This document shows positions 1 through 10,507 of a DNA stretch of 64,000 nt, piece by piece. The position numbers and the translations under genes are program-made. The stretch is from Thermoplasmata archaeon (GTDB lineage Archaea; Thermoplasmatota; Thermoplasmata; Thermoplasmatales; Thermoplasmataceae): NCBI GenBank assembly GCA_021797735.1, contig JAJZZE010000016.1:1-64000 (forward strand), in the 5' to 3' direction. Numbering within the stretch: the stretch's first letter is position 1; each line of letters starts with the position of its first letter. The notes below the pieces were generated by a model. The model was not told where the DNA came from. It was given only the letters and a program-made list of their open reading frames with translations, and did not search any database.

Positions 1-625
1 TGGACTTAAGTTCCGTTACATAGTTTTCATCCATCAGGGCATTAGCAGAATACCATGAATCAAATGTTTTACCCACAATGTTAAATCTTTCCTTTGCTAT
101 CCCCAGCAACTCCTGCATAATCTGAAGTTTTGTTTTGAAAGCTCCACCTGCATCCTCCCTCTTTACATACATTCTGACAAGGAACGGGTAGAATGTATCA
201 TTCTCAAGGTCATGAAGCATTGTTGTTACTGGCTGGTGTGCCTTGACATTCTTTCCAGATGCATGATCAAAAAACCATCCAGCATCTTCCATCTTCTTTG
301 CCCCAGGATGTTCAAGAATGGTATCATCACCTATGAACTGAACCTTATGGTTTCCTATTATCAACTTCAGGTAATCCATATAGTTCTTTTCAAGAAGATC
401 ACGGTCTACCCCATGGACTGCCCTGTTAATGGTGCTCTGATCACACCTGGAGATAAGATCAGAGATACTGGCAATGCTCTTCCTCCTTATCTCTGGTGGT
501 ATTAATATGCCCAGCAGGTACTCATAGAAATGCTTTCTTACACTCCTCTTCATTCCCGCTGTCATCGTATCAGAAAATTCTCTAATATTTGTAGTAAGTA
601 AAGCTCCATAATCATTTGTTTTCAT
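1..625 (-). mobile_element. DDE-type transposase, N-terminal part (runs off the left window edge)
   Basis: Reverse-strand frame open from ATG at 625 to the window edge: MKTNDYGALLTTNIREFSDTMTAGMKRSVRKHFYEYLLGIL...STINRAVHGVDRD...FIGDDTILEHPGAKKMEDAGWFFDHASGKNVKAHQP...; missing from the ORF track because it has no stop inside the window. Confidence 0.75.
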
Positions 626-778
626 CCGACATCAAGCAGACATAGGGTTATAGCATAAATCTTTTACTTTTTACCCCGGTTTTGCAAAACTATTGTTAAG
701 AAATATTAGCCTTGTTGTTGTTAAGTTAAAATCTTAAGATAAAGTGGTAAAAAACGAGCCAAGAGCCAAATTTCAATT

Positions 779-991
779 GGTATCACCCTGTCTAAGAAAA
801 CAAGGCTTCCCGGTTCATAGAGTGGCGACCCGTGGACCTATTTTGAGTTCTGCTGTCTTAGCACTTTTCACAGGCGTAAATTCGTAAGTGCCCCATACTA
901 TATATTCCAATCCTCTATTGTGGATGTTGATTGCTGCATTGAGATATATATCTATTACGTTTCCGCAATTCTCCATATAAATTGCTTCCAT
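779..991 (-). pseudogene. TnpB (IS605/IS1341-type) C-terminal relic with right-end/omegaRNA-like tail
   Basis: Frame 991-815 reads MEAIYMENCGNVIDIYLNAAINIHNRGLEYIVWGTYEFTPVKSAKTAELK..., matching the TnpB 'D..NAAINI.NRG...GTPEFTPVE' C-terminus also seen at 19.7-19.85 kb; followed by GGGAAGCCTTGTTTTCTTAGACAGGGTGATACC. Confidence 0.65.
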
Positions 992-1072
992 TAATAATTA
1001 ACTTCTATCTTTATAACCTTTGCTGGGATTTTAAGTTTTGTGATCGTTTCTGTTGGTGGCTTATTATTGATT

Positions 1073-2017
1073 TTACTGGTAATATTTTTCTCCCATGGTA
1101 ATAGCAATTGCACCGAGATCACCGTTGTTATCAATTGCCTTTAAAATTTTTACATTTCTTTTCATACTTTTCATCTCCTCTTTTACCGCAAGTTTTAGTG
1201 GAGTAAATAGATCATCACCCTCCTTGGAAATCCCACCGCCAATAACGATTGCCCCCGGGTCCAGAATATTAATAACATTAACAATTCCGACTGCAAGATA
1301 ATATATGGTTTCCTCAACTATTAACTGTGCAAACATATCCCCATTTCTTTTTGCATTGAATATCGCCCTTGCATCTATATCTACAGGCCTCATTTTTGAA
1401 AAAACCGTTGAATTCCTTATTGCACTTATATTTTCCACAACCCTTCCTGCTATCCCACGTCCACCGGATATTGCCTCAAAACATCCCCTTCTGCCACAGC
1501 CACACAATGGTCCATTTGGCATTATGACCATATGCCCAATCTCGCCGGCCATTCCATGTGAACCCTTATACAATTTATTATTCATAAAAATTCCGCCACC
1601 TATGCCGGTACTTAATGTTATATAAACAAAGTTTTCAAATTTCTTTGCATTGCCAAATACCTTTTCGGCCATTGTTGCTGCAGATGCATCATTCTCTAAA
1701 TATACCGGTACCTTAAAATATTCCTTTAATCCATCAACTATATTATAATTTCTTAAACCAATAATATTAGGGGATGACACTATTATACCCTTTTTTGAAT
1801 TAACTGGGCCGGCAAATATTATTCCAACCCTGTCGATTTTATCTATACTGTTCCTTTTTATTAGTTCCCCGCCCATAACTATTAACTGGTTTGTTAAAGC
1901 TTCTTTCCCATATTCCTTTAATGTCCTTTTCCTGAGTGTATCTATTATTTTACCATTGCTATCTCCAATGACAGCAGATATTTTTGTTCCACCAACATCA
2001 TAACCTAATATATACAT
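1073..2017 (-). CDS. ROK-family sugar kinase (glucokinase-like)
   Basis: N-terminal DVGGTKISAVIGD; ROK motif CGCGRRGCFEAISGG. Confidence 0.9.
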   Translation of the reverse strand: MYILGYDVGGTKISAVIGDSNGKIIDTLRKRTLKEYGKEALTNQLIVMGGELIKRNSIDKIDRVGIIFAGPVNSKKGIIVSSPNIIGLRNYNIVDGLKEYFKVPVYLENDASAATMAEKVFGNAKKFENFVYITLSTGIGGGIFMNNKLYKGSHGMAGEIGHMVIMPNGPLCGCGRRGCFEAISGGRGIAGRVVENISAIRNSTVFSKMRPVDIDARAIFNAKRNGDMFAQLIVEETIYYLAVGIVNVINILDPGAIVIGGGISKEGDDLFTPLKLAVKEEMKSMKRNVKILKAIDNNGDLGAIAITMGEKYYQ

Positions 2018-2055
2018 TTAAACCCCTATTTTTAGACTAAATATAAATATACTTA

Positions 2056-3423
2056 TTATTTAATATCCTTTTTCTTTATTATAAGTTTTATTCCGGTTCT
2101 GCCAATAACAGTTATGGCATCGTTTGCATTTATATTATCACCATTATTTATTGCCTCCCATTTTATACCATCCAGTGAAACAAAACCATTTTCATTCTTC
2201 GGCATATTATTTACAGCCACACCATCGGTACCAATAAGTGCCTCTGCTCCCGTGAAATTTTTCCTCTTATATGACTTCACGATTTTTCTTATATAGAATA
2301 TCAGTATAATACCAAGTATTACTATCAGTATCGCACTTAAATAAAAGCTCACGCCAAATGGGGATGGGGAATATCCCGGATTTGATGTGTAATACGATGA
2401 TGCAAGGAAGTATATTCCGATAATTCCGGTTATCATTCCCGCTAATAGTGCTATACCATGCTGGGTTTTCAATTCCAGGAATATCAGAATGGCTGCAAAC
2501 AGTAGGAATATTAAGCCAACCACTGAAGCATCTATTAATTCTGCACCCAGAAGCCCGAGAACTATAAGCACGACACCGATAACGGACAGTATTACGGACC
2601 CATGGTAAAAGTCAAGGAATATTGCAAGTATACCCAGTAAAATAAATATTCCATCAACCGTGGAATTGCTTAAAAAACTTAAAAACTGGTCATAGCCAGA
2701 TTCATTTACATAAACTATTTTATACCCGGATAAATTTTTTCCGTGTATCATGGAATTTAAGGAATTATAATTTCCATTTATTAAATTAATTTTTAACGCC
2801 TGTGATTCCGTATAAGCAGTATTATTCTCAACCATTATGCCTGCAGCGGTTTCATTCCTGTTATGTGCAGTTGCCATGCTTTCCATTAATGATGCCATTG
2901 CATTTTTTGTATGCGTTTCTTCCAGAGAGGTGCCACCGACAACTATTGGTGTTGATGGTCCTATGTATGATCCATTGCCCATGTATATTCCCGTGGAGGC
3001 CATTGCAATATATGACCCTGCAGAGGTTGCCATGCCATCATCCGGCACATATGTATAGACACTTATGCCCTTTGCCTCTGTTTCATTTATAAAATTTACC
3101 ATGGACAGCATATTTTCCAGAATGCCTCCCGGTGTATTCATATTTATTATTACTGCCTTTACATATGATGAATTTATATTTTCCAGTGTTGCCCTGAACA
3201 TATTGGATGAACCGGGGTCTATTTCTTCGGTTAAATTTATCACAACAACAGACTTTGAGGAGGTGTTATTATTTATATTATTAACCGTATTACTGCTTGA
3301 ATTAAAATTACTGTATGAAACTACTATAAACAATAATACTGTGAGAATTATAAGCATCTTCATAACAGATTTGCTCTTCACAATATAATAATATACAATG
3401 TAAATATTATACTTTCCCCTCAT
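2056..3423 (-). CDS. NfeD/STOPP-type membrane serine protease (ClpP-class), start may be internal
   Basis: NTPGG, GMATSAGSYIAMAS catalytic-Ser region, multiple TM helices, C-terminal NfeD/OB-like domain. Confidence 0.85.
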   Translation of the reverse strand: MRGKYNIYIVYYYIVKSKSVMKMLIILTVLLFIVVSYSNFNSSSNTVNNINNNTSSKSVVVINLTEEIDPGSSNMFRATLENINSSYVKAVIINMNTPGGILENMLSMVNFINETEAKGISVYTYVPDDGMATSAGSYIAMASTGIYMGNGSYIGPSTPIVVGGTSLEETHTKNAMASLMESMATAHNRNETAAGIMVENNTAYTESQALKINLINGNYNSLNSMIHGKNLSGYKIVYVNESGYDQFLSFLSNSTVDGIFILLGILAIFLDFYHGSVILSVIGVVLIVLGLLGAELIDASVVGLIFLLFAAILIFLELKTQHGIALLAGMITGIIGIYFLASSYYTSNPGYSPSPFGVSFYLSAILIVILGIILIFYIRKIVKSYKRKNFTGAEALIGTDGVAVNNMPKNENGFVSLDGIKWEAINNGDNINANDAITVIGRTGIKLIIKKKDIK

Positions 3424-3467
3424 AACAAAAGTTAAAAAATTTAATAATAGTTATCCATAACGTATTA

Positions 3468-4754
3468 ATGAGAATCTATGTAAATAATTTAAATGAATTA
3501 GGCGATAATGAAAAAATAACAATAAATGGCTGGGTTCAGGAAACAAGAAAAATGAAAAATTTAATGTTTATAATATTAAGGGACAGTACTGGAACGGTAC
3601 AGATAACCGCAAAAAAAGATAATTTAGGTAATTATAATGAAATATATGATATAACAAGGGAATCTGTTATTTCCGTTTCAGGCATACTGAATAAAAAGAG
3701 TGTAAGCAAATCAGGAATTGAAATAAACGCAGATAAAATTGAAATACTCAGTTATGCAGCTACCCCACTGCCAATGGGCGTAATAGACAGGGTATCTGTT
3801 GATTTTGATACAAGATTAAACAATAGATTTATAGATTTAAGAAAACCTGAAAATTTATTCATATTCAAGTTTGAAAGTGAATTATTATTTGGAATAAGGG
3901 AGTATATGAATAACAATAATTTCCTTGAGGTGCATACGCCAAAGACAGTTGCTGCAGCCACAGAAGGTGGTGCTGACCTGTTCAGGTTAAAATATTTTGA
4001 AAAGAATGCATATCTAAACCAATCACCACAGCTGTATAAGGAAATATTAATAAGTTCAGGGTTTGATAAGGTTTTCGAGGTTGGTCCGGCATTCAGGGCT
4101 GAAAAAGAAAATACTGTAAGGCATTTAAATGAATTCACATCAATAGATGTGGAAATTGCCTTTGCAGATGATAATTATGTTATGAGCCTTCTGGAAAATT
4201 CCCTGGTGTATGCAATAAACCGTACGGTAAAAAAACTCGGGGATGGTGTGTCTGAATATAATGGCTCATTAAAAGATGTTAAATCACCATTTCCAAGGAT
4301 AACCTATGAAGAATCAATAGATTATTTAAATAGTAAGGGATTTAAAATTAGTTTTGGTGATGATTTCTCACCCGAGGCCATGAAAACCCTGGCAGATAAA
4401 TTTGATAATTTTTATTTCATAACGGGATGGCCTGCAGATTTAAGGCCATTTTATACAATGCCAGATGAAAACAATCCGAAATTAACAAGGTCATTTGACC
4501 TGCAATTAAATGATATAGAGATAACATCGGGTGCACAGAGAATACACGATTACAGAATGCTGGAACAAAATTTTCTCATAAAAGGTTTAAATAAAAATGA
4601 TTTTGAATTCTATGAAAAAGCATTTAAGTACGGCATGCCCCCGCACGCCGGTTGGGGACTTGGACTTGAAAGATTGGTTATGAATCTTTTACACCTTAGC
4701 AATGTAAGGGAGTCCACGTTATTTCCTAGGGATAGAACCAGACTTTCTCCCTGA
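3468..4754 (+). CDS. aspS: Aspartyl-tRNA synthetase (archaeal type)
   Basis: Class II aaRS motifs: FRAEKENTVRHLNEFTSIDVE, RPFYTMPDE, SGAQRIHDY, GWGLGLERLVM; N-terminal OB fold. Confidence 0.9.
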   Translation: MRIYVNNLNELGDNEKITINGWVQETRKMKNLMFIILRDSTGTVQITAKKDNLGNYNEIYDITRESVISVSGILNKKSVSKSGIEINADKIEILSYAATPLPMGVIDRVSVDFDTRLNNRFIDLRKPENLFIFKFESELLFGIREYMNNNNFLEVHTPKTVAAATEGGADLFRLKYFEKNAYLNQSPQLYKEILISSGFDKVFEVGPAFRAEKENTVRHLNEFTSIDVEIAFADDNYVMSLLENSLVYAINRTVKKLGDGVSEYNGSLKDVKSPFPRITYEESIDYLNSKGFKISFGDDFSPEAMKTLADKFDNFYFITGWPADLRPFYTMPDENNPKLTRSFDLQLNDIEITSGAQRIHDYRMLEQNFLIKGLNKNDFEFYEKAFKYGMPPHAGWGLGLERLVMNLLHLSNVRESTLFPRDRTRLSP

Positions 4755-4853
4755 CTTTTTTTTCTCATCACTCCATATATCTTCTTCCATATCTTCGTAG
4801 CTGGCTATTTCTTCGTCTAAATCATCTTTTCCTTTTTTCTTATATAATGACAT
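4719..4853 (-). CDS. Small charged protein (44 aa), hypothetical
   Basis: ATG at 4853, stop at 4719: MSLYKKKGKDDLDEEIASYEDMEEDIWSDEKKKSGRKSGSIPRK; TATA-like A/T-rich stretch just upstream; below the ORF-track cut-off. Confidence 0.4.
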   Translation of the reverse strand: MSLYKKKGKDDLDEEIASYEDMEEDIWSDEKKKSGRKSGSIPRK

Positions 4854-4990
4854 AAGAAAGACCAATATATATATTTATAATATAGTATATAAACATTTCT
4901 ATTAGCACTATGGCGATCATTAAACGTTATTATATATTGTACATCGAGCCATTGAGAATAGTTATATACTATTATTAATATTAATATATT

Positions 4991-5176
4991 ATGAACTCGA
5001 CCACAATACAGGTTTCCAAAGAGACCAGAGAGAAACTCAAAAGAGTTAAAAGAAAGGGACAGACCTATGATGATATCATAGAAAATCTCCTTGAGATCAG
5101 CAAGAAGGCAACCTTCTTCAACGACCTTGATAGAATAGCAGATACTGGGGAGTTTGTCCCACTTGACAGTTTATGA
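4991..5176 (+). CDS. RHH-type antitoxin (VapB/RelB-like)
   Basis: MNSTTIQVSKETREKLKRVKRKGQTYDDIIENLLEI..., typical ribbon-helix-helix antitoxin of 61 aa. Confidence 0.75.
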   Translation: MNSTTIQVSKETREKLKRVKRKGQTYDDIIENLLEISKKATFFNDLDRIADTGEFVPLDSL

Positions 5177-5243
5177 TGTACTCTTTTCAACCACGGCAGC
5201 AAAGGAGTTTAAATTACTGCACCAGACCGGCATATTTATTCGC
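5173..5243 (+). pseudogene. RelE/ParE-like toxin remnant, frameshifted
   Basis: ATGA overlap with the antitoxin stop; MMYSF then, in another frame, TTAAKEFKLLHQTGIFIRN-stop. Confidence 0.5.
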
Positions 5244-5347
5244 AATTAATTATATATATTTGTATCAGTATCAGAATAAAATTATAACAATATGATTAAA
5301 TCTTAACAAAAAAACAAAAAAATTTACTGGTATCAGGATAAAACTGG

Positions 5348-5629
5348 TTATTTTTGAAGGGCAGTTCTCTGTTTATTTAATATTACTATTGTAGGCGTTA
5401 TCTTATATTTTGATTTTGACATCCTGTATATTGATATAAGTGCAGATTTCTTATCTGTATTAATGAAGAACTTTCTGATTTCTCTTGACAAACTTTTGTT
5501 AATTAATAGCTCAACATAAACCGGGTTTCCCATGCTATAATATGTTGCTATTATAGAACCTTCTTCCACATCCTCTATGTCCGACCTCTCTATTTCGAAA
5601 TCATATTTTTCTCCTATTTCTATTTTCAA
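5348..5629 (-). CDS. Hypothetical protein
   Basis: 93-aa ORF with archaeal codon bias and no overlapping competitor. Confidence 0.6.
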   Translation of the reverse strand: MKIEIGEKYDFEIERSDIEDVEEGSIIATYYSMGNPVYVELLINKSLSREIRKFFINTDKKSALISIYRMSKSKYKITPTIVILNKQRTALQK

Positions 5630-5872
5630 ATCACTTACCTATTATAATATAAAAAACAATGTTATATAAGCTTTTGCAGTAAGAATGAATGCTCCATTAA
5701 ATATATTATTTATATTAAAAAATTATTTGTTCAGAAAATCTTATAATTTTGGTCATTATAGCAATCATAAATCAAGATTTAAATTTAATAACTTAAAAAA
5801 CTGATAATAAATAATTATCTCATAATAAATATAATAACTTTTTATATTATTATAGTGACAGGCTTTATCATT

Positions 5873-6547
5873 TTATCTATCCATATAAATAAAATAATTA
5901 CCGATATCATACGGTTTTAAATCTATTATCTTCCTTATATTAAATCCATGTATTCCCATTATTGCCGTGTTTAAAATGTTTTTTTCATTTTTACTCGATG
6001 AAATTGCCCTTGCCTTTAATATTAATATGGCCTTTTTTGCGCATTTAAAATAATCTGCATTTTCATTAAATATCTGTATCTGATTCCTCTGTGCAATGTC
6101 CTGATATATAATATCGGGTTTTTCTATAAAAAATGAGTACCTCTCCGGCATGTTTGCATCCTCAAGTAACGGATATATATTATTTCTATATTCAGACAGG
6201 CTATACAGTTTAACAAATGAGTCATATGATAACTCCACGGCAAACACGTTTCCCCTGTAACATATATCCGAGACATGGCTTACAGTTGTACCCGTTGAGG
6301 CACCGAGATATAAAACATCTGTATGGTCATTAAACGGTATTTCACTGAAGCCCTTCAATATCGCAGCCCCAAGTTTGCTTCTCCGTGGCTCCCATTCTCT
6401 CAGATAGGTACCATCATACCTTTTTATTTTCTCACCATAAATGCTTTTATTAAATTCTGATAGTGAATATATCTTATTTTTTTCAATTAATATTCTGTTA
6501 CTGTTTATTTCCCTGACCATTTTTCTATTCTTATTTTTTTTGCTCAT
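5873..6547 (-). CDS. flpA: Fibrillarin-like rRNA/tRNA 2'-O-methyltransferase
   Basis: REWEPRRSKLGAAILKG, VLYLGASTGTTVSHVSD, GNVFAVELS fibrillarin motifs. Confidence 0.92.
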   Translation of the reverse strand: MSKKNKNRKMVREINSNRILIEKNKIYSLSEFNKSIYGEKIKRYDGTYLREWEPRRSKLGAAILKGFSEIPFNDHTDVLYLGASTGTTVSHVSDICYRGNVFAVELSYDSFVKLYSLSEYRNNIYPLLEDANMPERYSFFIEKPDIIYQDIAQRNQIQIFNENADYFKCAKKAILILKARAISSSKNEKNILNTAIMGIHGFNIRKIIDLKPYDIGNYFIYMDR

Positions 6548-6636
6548 GTTATAGCATTATGCTTTATGAAAATAAATATTTGTTTATATATTCTGTAAAA
6601 TGGTAAAGAATATATTTTAATTAATCATATATATTT

Positions 6637-7092
6637 ATGAACTGTGAAATGTGTGGAGCTGAAACTGATAGACTTACTAAAATTAAGGTTGATGGTGCAG
6701 TATTAAACGTGTGCCAGAGCTGTGCAAAATTTGGTAACCCCGTTGAAGAAAAAAAATTCAATAAAATAAGTGAAAATATTACAATAAAATTCCCAGAGAA
6801 AAAAATAAACGTTGTAACATATAAGAAACCTTTCAGGAAGGTAGCCCCAAAAAAATCAAAGAATAATAGAACTAATAACGATATAGAAAATTTAGAGCTT
6901 GTGGATGACTATGGATACATTATAAAAAATAAAAGAGAGCAATTATCAATGACGCAGGAAGACCTGGCAAAAAAAATTCTTGAGAGAAAGAACGTTTTAT
7001 CAAATATAGAGCGTGGTGAATTAATGCCAAATATAGCGACTGCAAGAAAACTTGAAAAGGTACTGAATGTAAAATTACTGGAAAAGGAATAA
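6637..7092 (+). CDS. MBF1-type transcription factor (Zn ribbon + HTH)
   Basis: MNCEMCGAETD...CQSCAKFG; Cro-type HTH REQLSMTQEDLAKKILERKNVLSNIERGELMP. Confidence 0.9.
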   Translation: MNCEMCGAETDRLTKIKVDGAVLNVCQSCAKFGNPVEEKKFNKISENITIKFPEKKINVVTYKKPFRKVAPKKSKNNRTNNDIENLELVDDYGYIIKNKREQLSMTQEDLAKKILERKNVLSNIERGELMPNIATARKLEKVLNVKLLEKE

Positions 7093-7094
7093 AT

Positions 7095-7820
7095 CTACCT
7101 TAAATTTATTAAATACAGTAATAATTTCCTCACATCATCATATTTTATCCTGTGTTTGGCTATAGTTTTACCGTTTCCGACCCTTACTGTAACTGCATCA
7201 TTATTATAATAAAATGCCTCCTCATCAGTAATATCATCACCAATTATTATTGCCGGCCTTTTTTTATTTCTTACTTTCATTATTGCTTTACCCTTATTTA
7301 TACCGGGTATTCTTAACTCGACAATATTAATTCCCACGTAAACATCCATAGAATTTTCCTCTGCAATGTTTTTTACATATTTTATTACGTAGTCTCTCTC
7401 AGTTTCATCCTTAATGTCCCCTAAATGAAATAATAAGCCACCTGTTTTATTATAAACCCTTAAATTTTTAAATTTGTTTATATAATATTCCCTGTTTTTA
7501 TACAGGTCATTACACAGGCTTACATATCTATCAAAATCCGGAGTTTTTATTACTTTATCATCGATAAGGTAAATATCGCCATGTAATGCTATCATGTTGT
7601 AATTTCCGATAAATTTAATTAAATCCTCCAGTGATCTGCCGGTTACGATAAACATTTCATAATGATAATTTAATTTTTCCAGTATGTATAGTAATTCATT
7701 ATCAGCATAACAGATTACAGGATTATTTACCAGTGGCACCAGAGTTCCATCGTAATCCAGAAACAGTTGTGGTTCATCTCCAATTATATCATTTATATTA
7801 TTAATTATATCATCAAGCAT
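7095..7820 (-). CDS. otsB: Trehalose-6-phosphate phosphatase
   Basis: HAD motif LFLDYDGTLVPL; IIGDDITDEEAF; adjacent to otsA. Confidence 0.9.
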   Translation of the reverse strand: MLDDIINNINDIIGDEPQLFLDYDGTLVPLVNNPVICYADNELLYILEKLNYHYEMFIVTGRSLEDLIKFIGNYNMIALHGDIYLIDDKVIKTPDFDRYVSLCNDLYKNREYYINKFKNLRVYNKTGGLLFHLGDIKDETERDYVIKYVKNIAEENSMDVYVGINIVELRIPGINKGKAIMKVRNKKRPAIIIGDDITDEEAFYYNNDAVTVRVGNGKTIAKHRIKYDDVRKLLLYLINLR

Positions 7821-7826
7821 TATATG

Positions 7827-9140
7827 TCACTTTTCAGCCACTGAAACTATCTTTTTATACCACCACTCACTATTTTTCGTTTCTATATCCTCTTTAAGGT
7901 TTTTTAACCTTTCCTTTTTCTCACTATCCGGCATTTTTATTGCCCTTGTAATAGCATTCACAGTTGCATCTATATCATATGGATTCACTATTAAGGCATC
8001 CTTCATTGTATATGCCGATCCTGCAAATCTTGATAGTATAAGGACACCGTTCTCCGTTACGGAAATAAATTCCTTACTTACAAGGTTTAAACCGTCTATT
8101 AGAGGCGTTATTAAGGCTATATCTGCTGTTTTGTAGTATGATATTAATGTGGAACTCTTTATTTTTCTATACATATATCTTATTGGAGACCAGTTTATCG
8201 TGCTGAATTCTCCATTAACACGTCCAATTGCCATTTCAAGTTCCCTTTTCATTGAAATGTAATCCGCTACCGTTGATCTACTGGGTGTTACGTTCATAAT
8301 ATATATAAATTTATTAATATACTCGGGATATCTTTTTAGTAATCTCTCTATTGCCAGAACCCTATTTATTAATCCCTTTGTATAATCTAACCGGTCTATT
8401 GAAAATATTATTTTTTTATCATTTATGTTATATAAATTCATTTTTTTTCCATGGGCATATGAATAATATTTGTTATCCACCCCCAGTGGAAATGTATATA
8501 TTTTTGATTCAGGCTTATTTTCAAATATATATTTATAGGTATCAATGAAGTTTTTTTTATATAATTCTGTATGAAATGTTATAATATCGCTTTTTGCAAG
8601 GCTCTCCATAATATTTTTAGCCTCAGGTATTATTGAAAAAAATTCAGGTGAAACCCACGGTATATGCCATGTAAAAATTATTTTATTTTTTACACCATTC
8701 TCTCTCAATATTTCAGGAATCATGGTTAACTGGTAATCGTGAACCCATATTACCGTATCGTTATATAGATCCTCCATTATTTTATATGCAAATTTTCTGT
8801 TTACATTATAATACACTTTATATGAACTGTGTGAGATTTTTATATTTTGCCTGAAATAATGAAATAATGGCCATAATACGCCATTTGAAAACTCATCATA
8901 AAAACCTGTTTTCTCATGCTTTTCTAATATTACCCGTTTTAATTTATAATTTTTTACGTTCTCTGATTCATATTTTTTATCACCGGTTCCCTTTCCCCAG
9001 CATACCCATGTACCACCATATTTATTTATCATTGAATTTAATGCTGTTGCAACACCACCTACATTTATTGAATTTAACTCTCTGTTTCCTATTTTCTCAT
9101 GCGAAAATGGACAGCTATTTGTAACAACAACATAATTCAT
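7827..9140 (-). CDS. otsA: Trehalose-6-phosphate synthase (GT20)
   Basis: VWVHDYQLTMIPEILR, FTWHIPWVSPEFF, SIDRLDYTKGL, ALITPLIDGLNLVSKEF. Confidence 0.92.
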   Translation of the reverse strand: MNYVVVTNSCPFSHEKIGNRELNSINVGGVATALNSMINKYGGTWVCWGKGTGDKKYESENVKNYKLKRVILEKHEKTGFYDEFSNGVLWPLFHYFRQNIKISHSSYKVYYNVNRKFAYKIMEDLYNDTVIWVHDYQLTMIPEILRENGVKNKIIFTWHIPWVSPEFFSIIPEAKNIMESLAKSDIITFHTELYKKNFIDTYKYIFENKPESKIYTFPLGVDNKYYSYAHGKKMNLYNINDKKIIFSIDRLDYTKGLINRVLAIERLLKRYPEYINKFIYIMNVTPSRSTVADYISMKRELEMAIGRVNGEFSTINWSPIRYMYRKIKSSTLISYYKTADIALITPLIDGLNLVSKEFISVTENGVLILSRFAGSAYTMKDALIVNPYDIDATVNAITRAIKMPDSEKKERLKNLKEDIETKNSEWWYKKIVSVAEK

Positions 9141-9256
9141 ATAAATGTATTTTGTTATCCCTTAAAACATTTTTTAAATATATCAGGTTCCAGCTCTCTA
9201 CTCTGTAAGCACTCTAAATTTTTAAAATTAATATACTTAAAAATAATAGTGTTTGA

Positions 9257-9766
9257 ATGATATATTATTTAACTGAGGTTTATAAAATTTTATTTTTAAT
9301 ATTACTGTCAATACATGTGTTATCTGCAATTATATTCGTTGGGGGATCAATTTTTATATGGGCAATATTATGGCCGGAATCGTATAAACTTGAGAACGAT
9401 AAACTGAGAACAAGGTTACTGGGATTTGTTGGCCACAGGTTCGCATTTTACACAAACGCAACACTTGCTTTACTGATAGTTACCGGTCTGTTAATGACAT
9501 ACAAATATCTATTAAATTTTTCACTGTATTTCCGGAGTCTTCAGGGTGAAATACTGTTTTCTGCTGAAATTCTGGTGCTCATTATGATCATAATAATGTA
9601 CGGGAATAATATCTATCACGGTAAATTAATAGTAAAACTGAATGAGGAAAATAAATTTGAAGAAATCAAAAAAGTGAGGAAAAAAACACATATATATTCA
9701 ATGATAACAATGGTATTAATGATAATAATCGTTATATTAATGGTTGCACTGAGGGTTGCATACTGA
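9257..9766 (+). CDS. CopD-like integral membrane protein
   Basis: Four-TM pattern, LLSIHVLSAIIFVGGSIFIW...GHRFAFYTNATLALLIVTGLLM. Confidence 0.55.
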   Translation: MIYYLTEVYKILFLILLSIHVLSAIIFVGGSIFIWAILWPESYKLENDKLRTRLLGFVGHRFAFYTNATLALLIVTGLLMTYKYLLNFSLYFRSLQGEILFSAEILVLIMIIIMYGNNIYHGKLIVKLNEENKFEEIKKVRKKTHIYSMITMVLMIIIVILMVALRVAY

Positions 9767-9939
9767 TCCACCACATCCGGATCAAAAATTTATGAATAAT
9801 TAGATAATTTTACATGAACACATACTCTCAGCAGGTGATTTTGATTCACTGTTAATGTATTTTCTATCTATTAAGTTAAAAACAAAAAATAATTTGACTT
9901 ATGAACTATATAATAAAATAAACAGTAAAAATAAAAAAA

Positions 9940-10503
9940 TTATCTTGCAGAAGCTGCAACTCTTTCTATTTCTTCCTTTTTACCTATTGCAAAGGAATTT
10001 GCATCATTCCTTGACGCCAGTAAAATTTCGTTTGCCAGGCATTCCTGTATATGTATTTTCTTTTTAAACGATGATTTTATTGCTCCCCTGCATATATTCC
10101 TCAGGGCTTCATCCAGCCTTCTTGATGGGGAAACATCAACGGATTTAGGCACTGCTATACCACCGTATTTTAATCTTGTTACCTCTTCTCTTGGTGCACT
10201 GTTTTCTATTGCGGCTACAAGTATCTGTATAGGATTCTGTTTGGTTTTTGTTTCGATAATTTCAAATGCCTGTTTTAAAACATTGTATGCTGAATATTTC
10301 TTGCCTGTCCATTTCTCTGTTCTCATTAAATTATTCAATAATCTTTCTATTGTATTTACATTTCTTTTTCCGGATAAATAGTTGGAGAATCTTCCACCTG
10401 TATCAAGGTTAAGATACGATGTTAAATTTATGTATGTCGCCAATCCCTGATCCTTTATCTGTATACCTGAAATATCATATTTATTCATTATCAACTGCTC
10501 CAT
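9940..10503 (-). CDS. rps7: 30S ribosomal protein S7
   Basis: uS7 motifs [22 protein letters not shown]; next to S12. Confidence 0.95.
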   Translation of the reverse strand: MEQLIMNKYDISGIQIKDQGLATYINLTSYLNLDTGGRFSNYLSGKRNVNTIERLLNNLMRTEKWTGKKYSAYNVLKQAFEIIETKTKQNPIQILVAAIENSAPREEVTRLKYGGIAVPKSVDVSPSRRLDEALRNICRGAIKSSFKKKIHIQECLANEILLASRNDANSFAIGKKEEIERVAASAR

Positions 10504-10507
10504 GTTA

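Noticed and set aside
212-505. 97-aa plus-strand ORF in the track
   Set aside because: Antisense to the clear minus-strand transposase frame (625 to 1).
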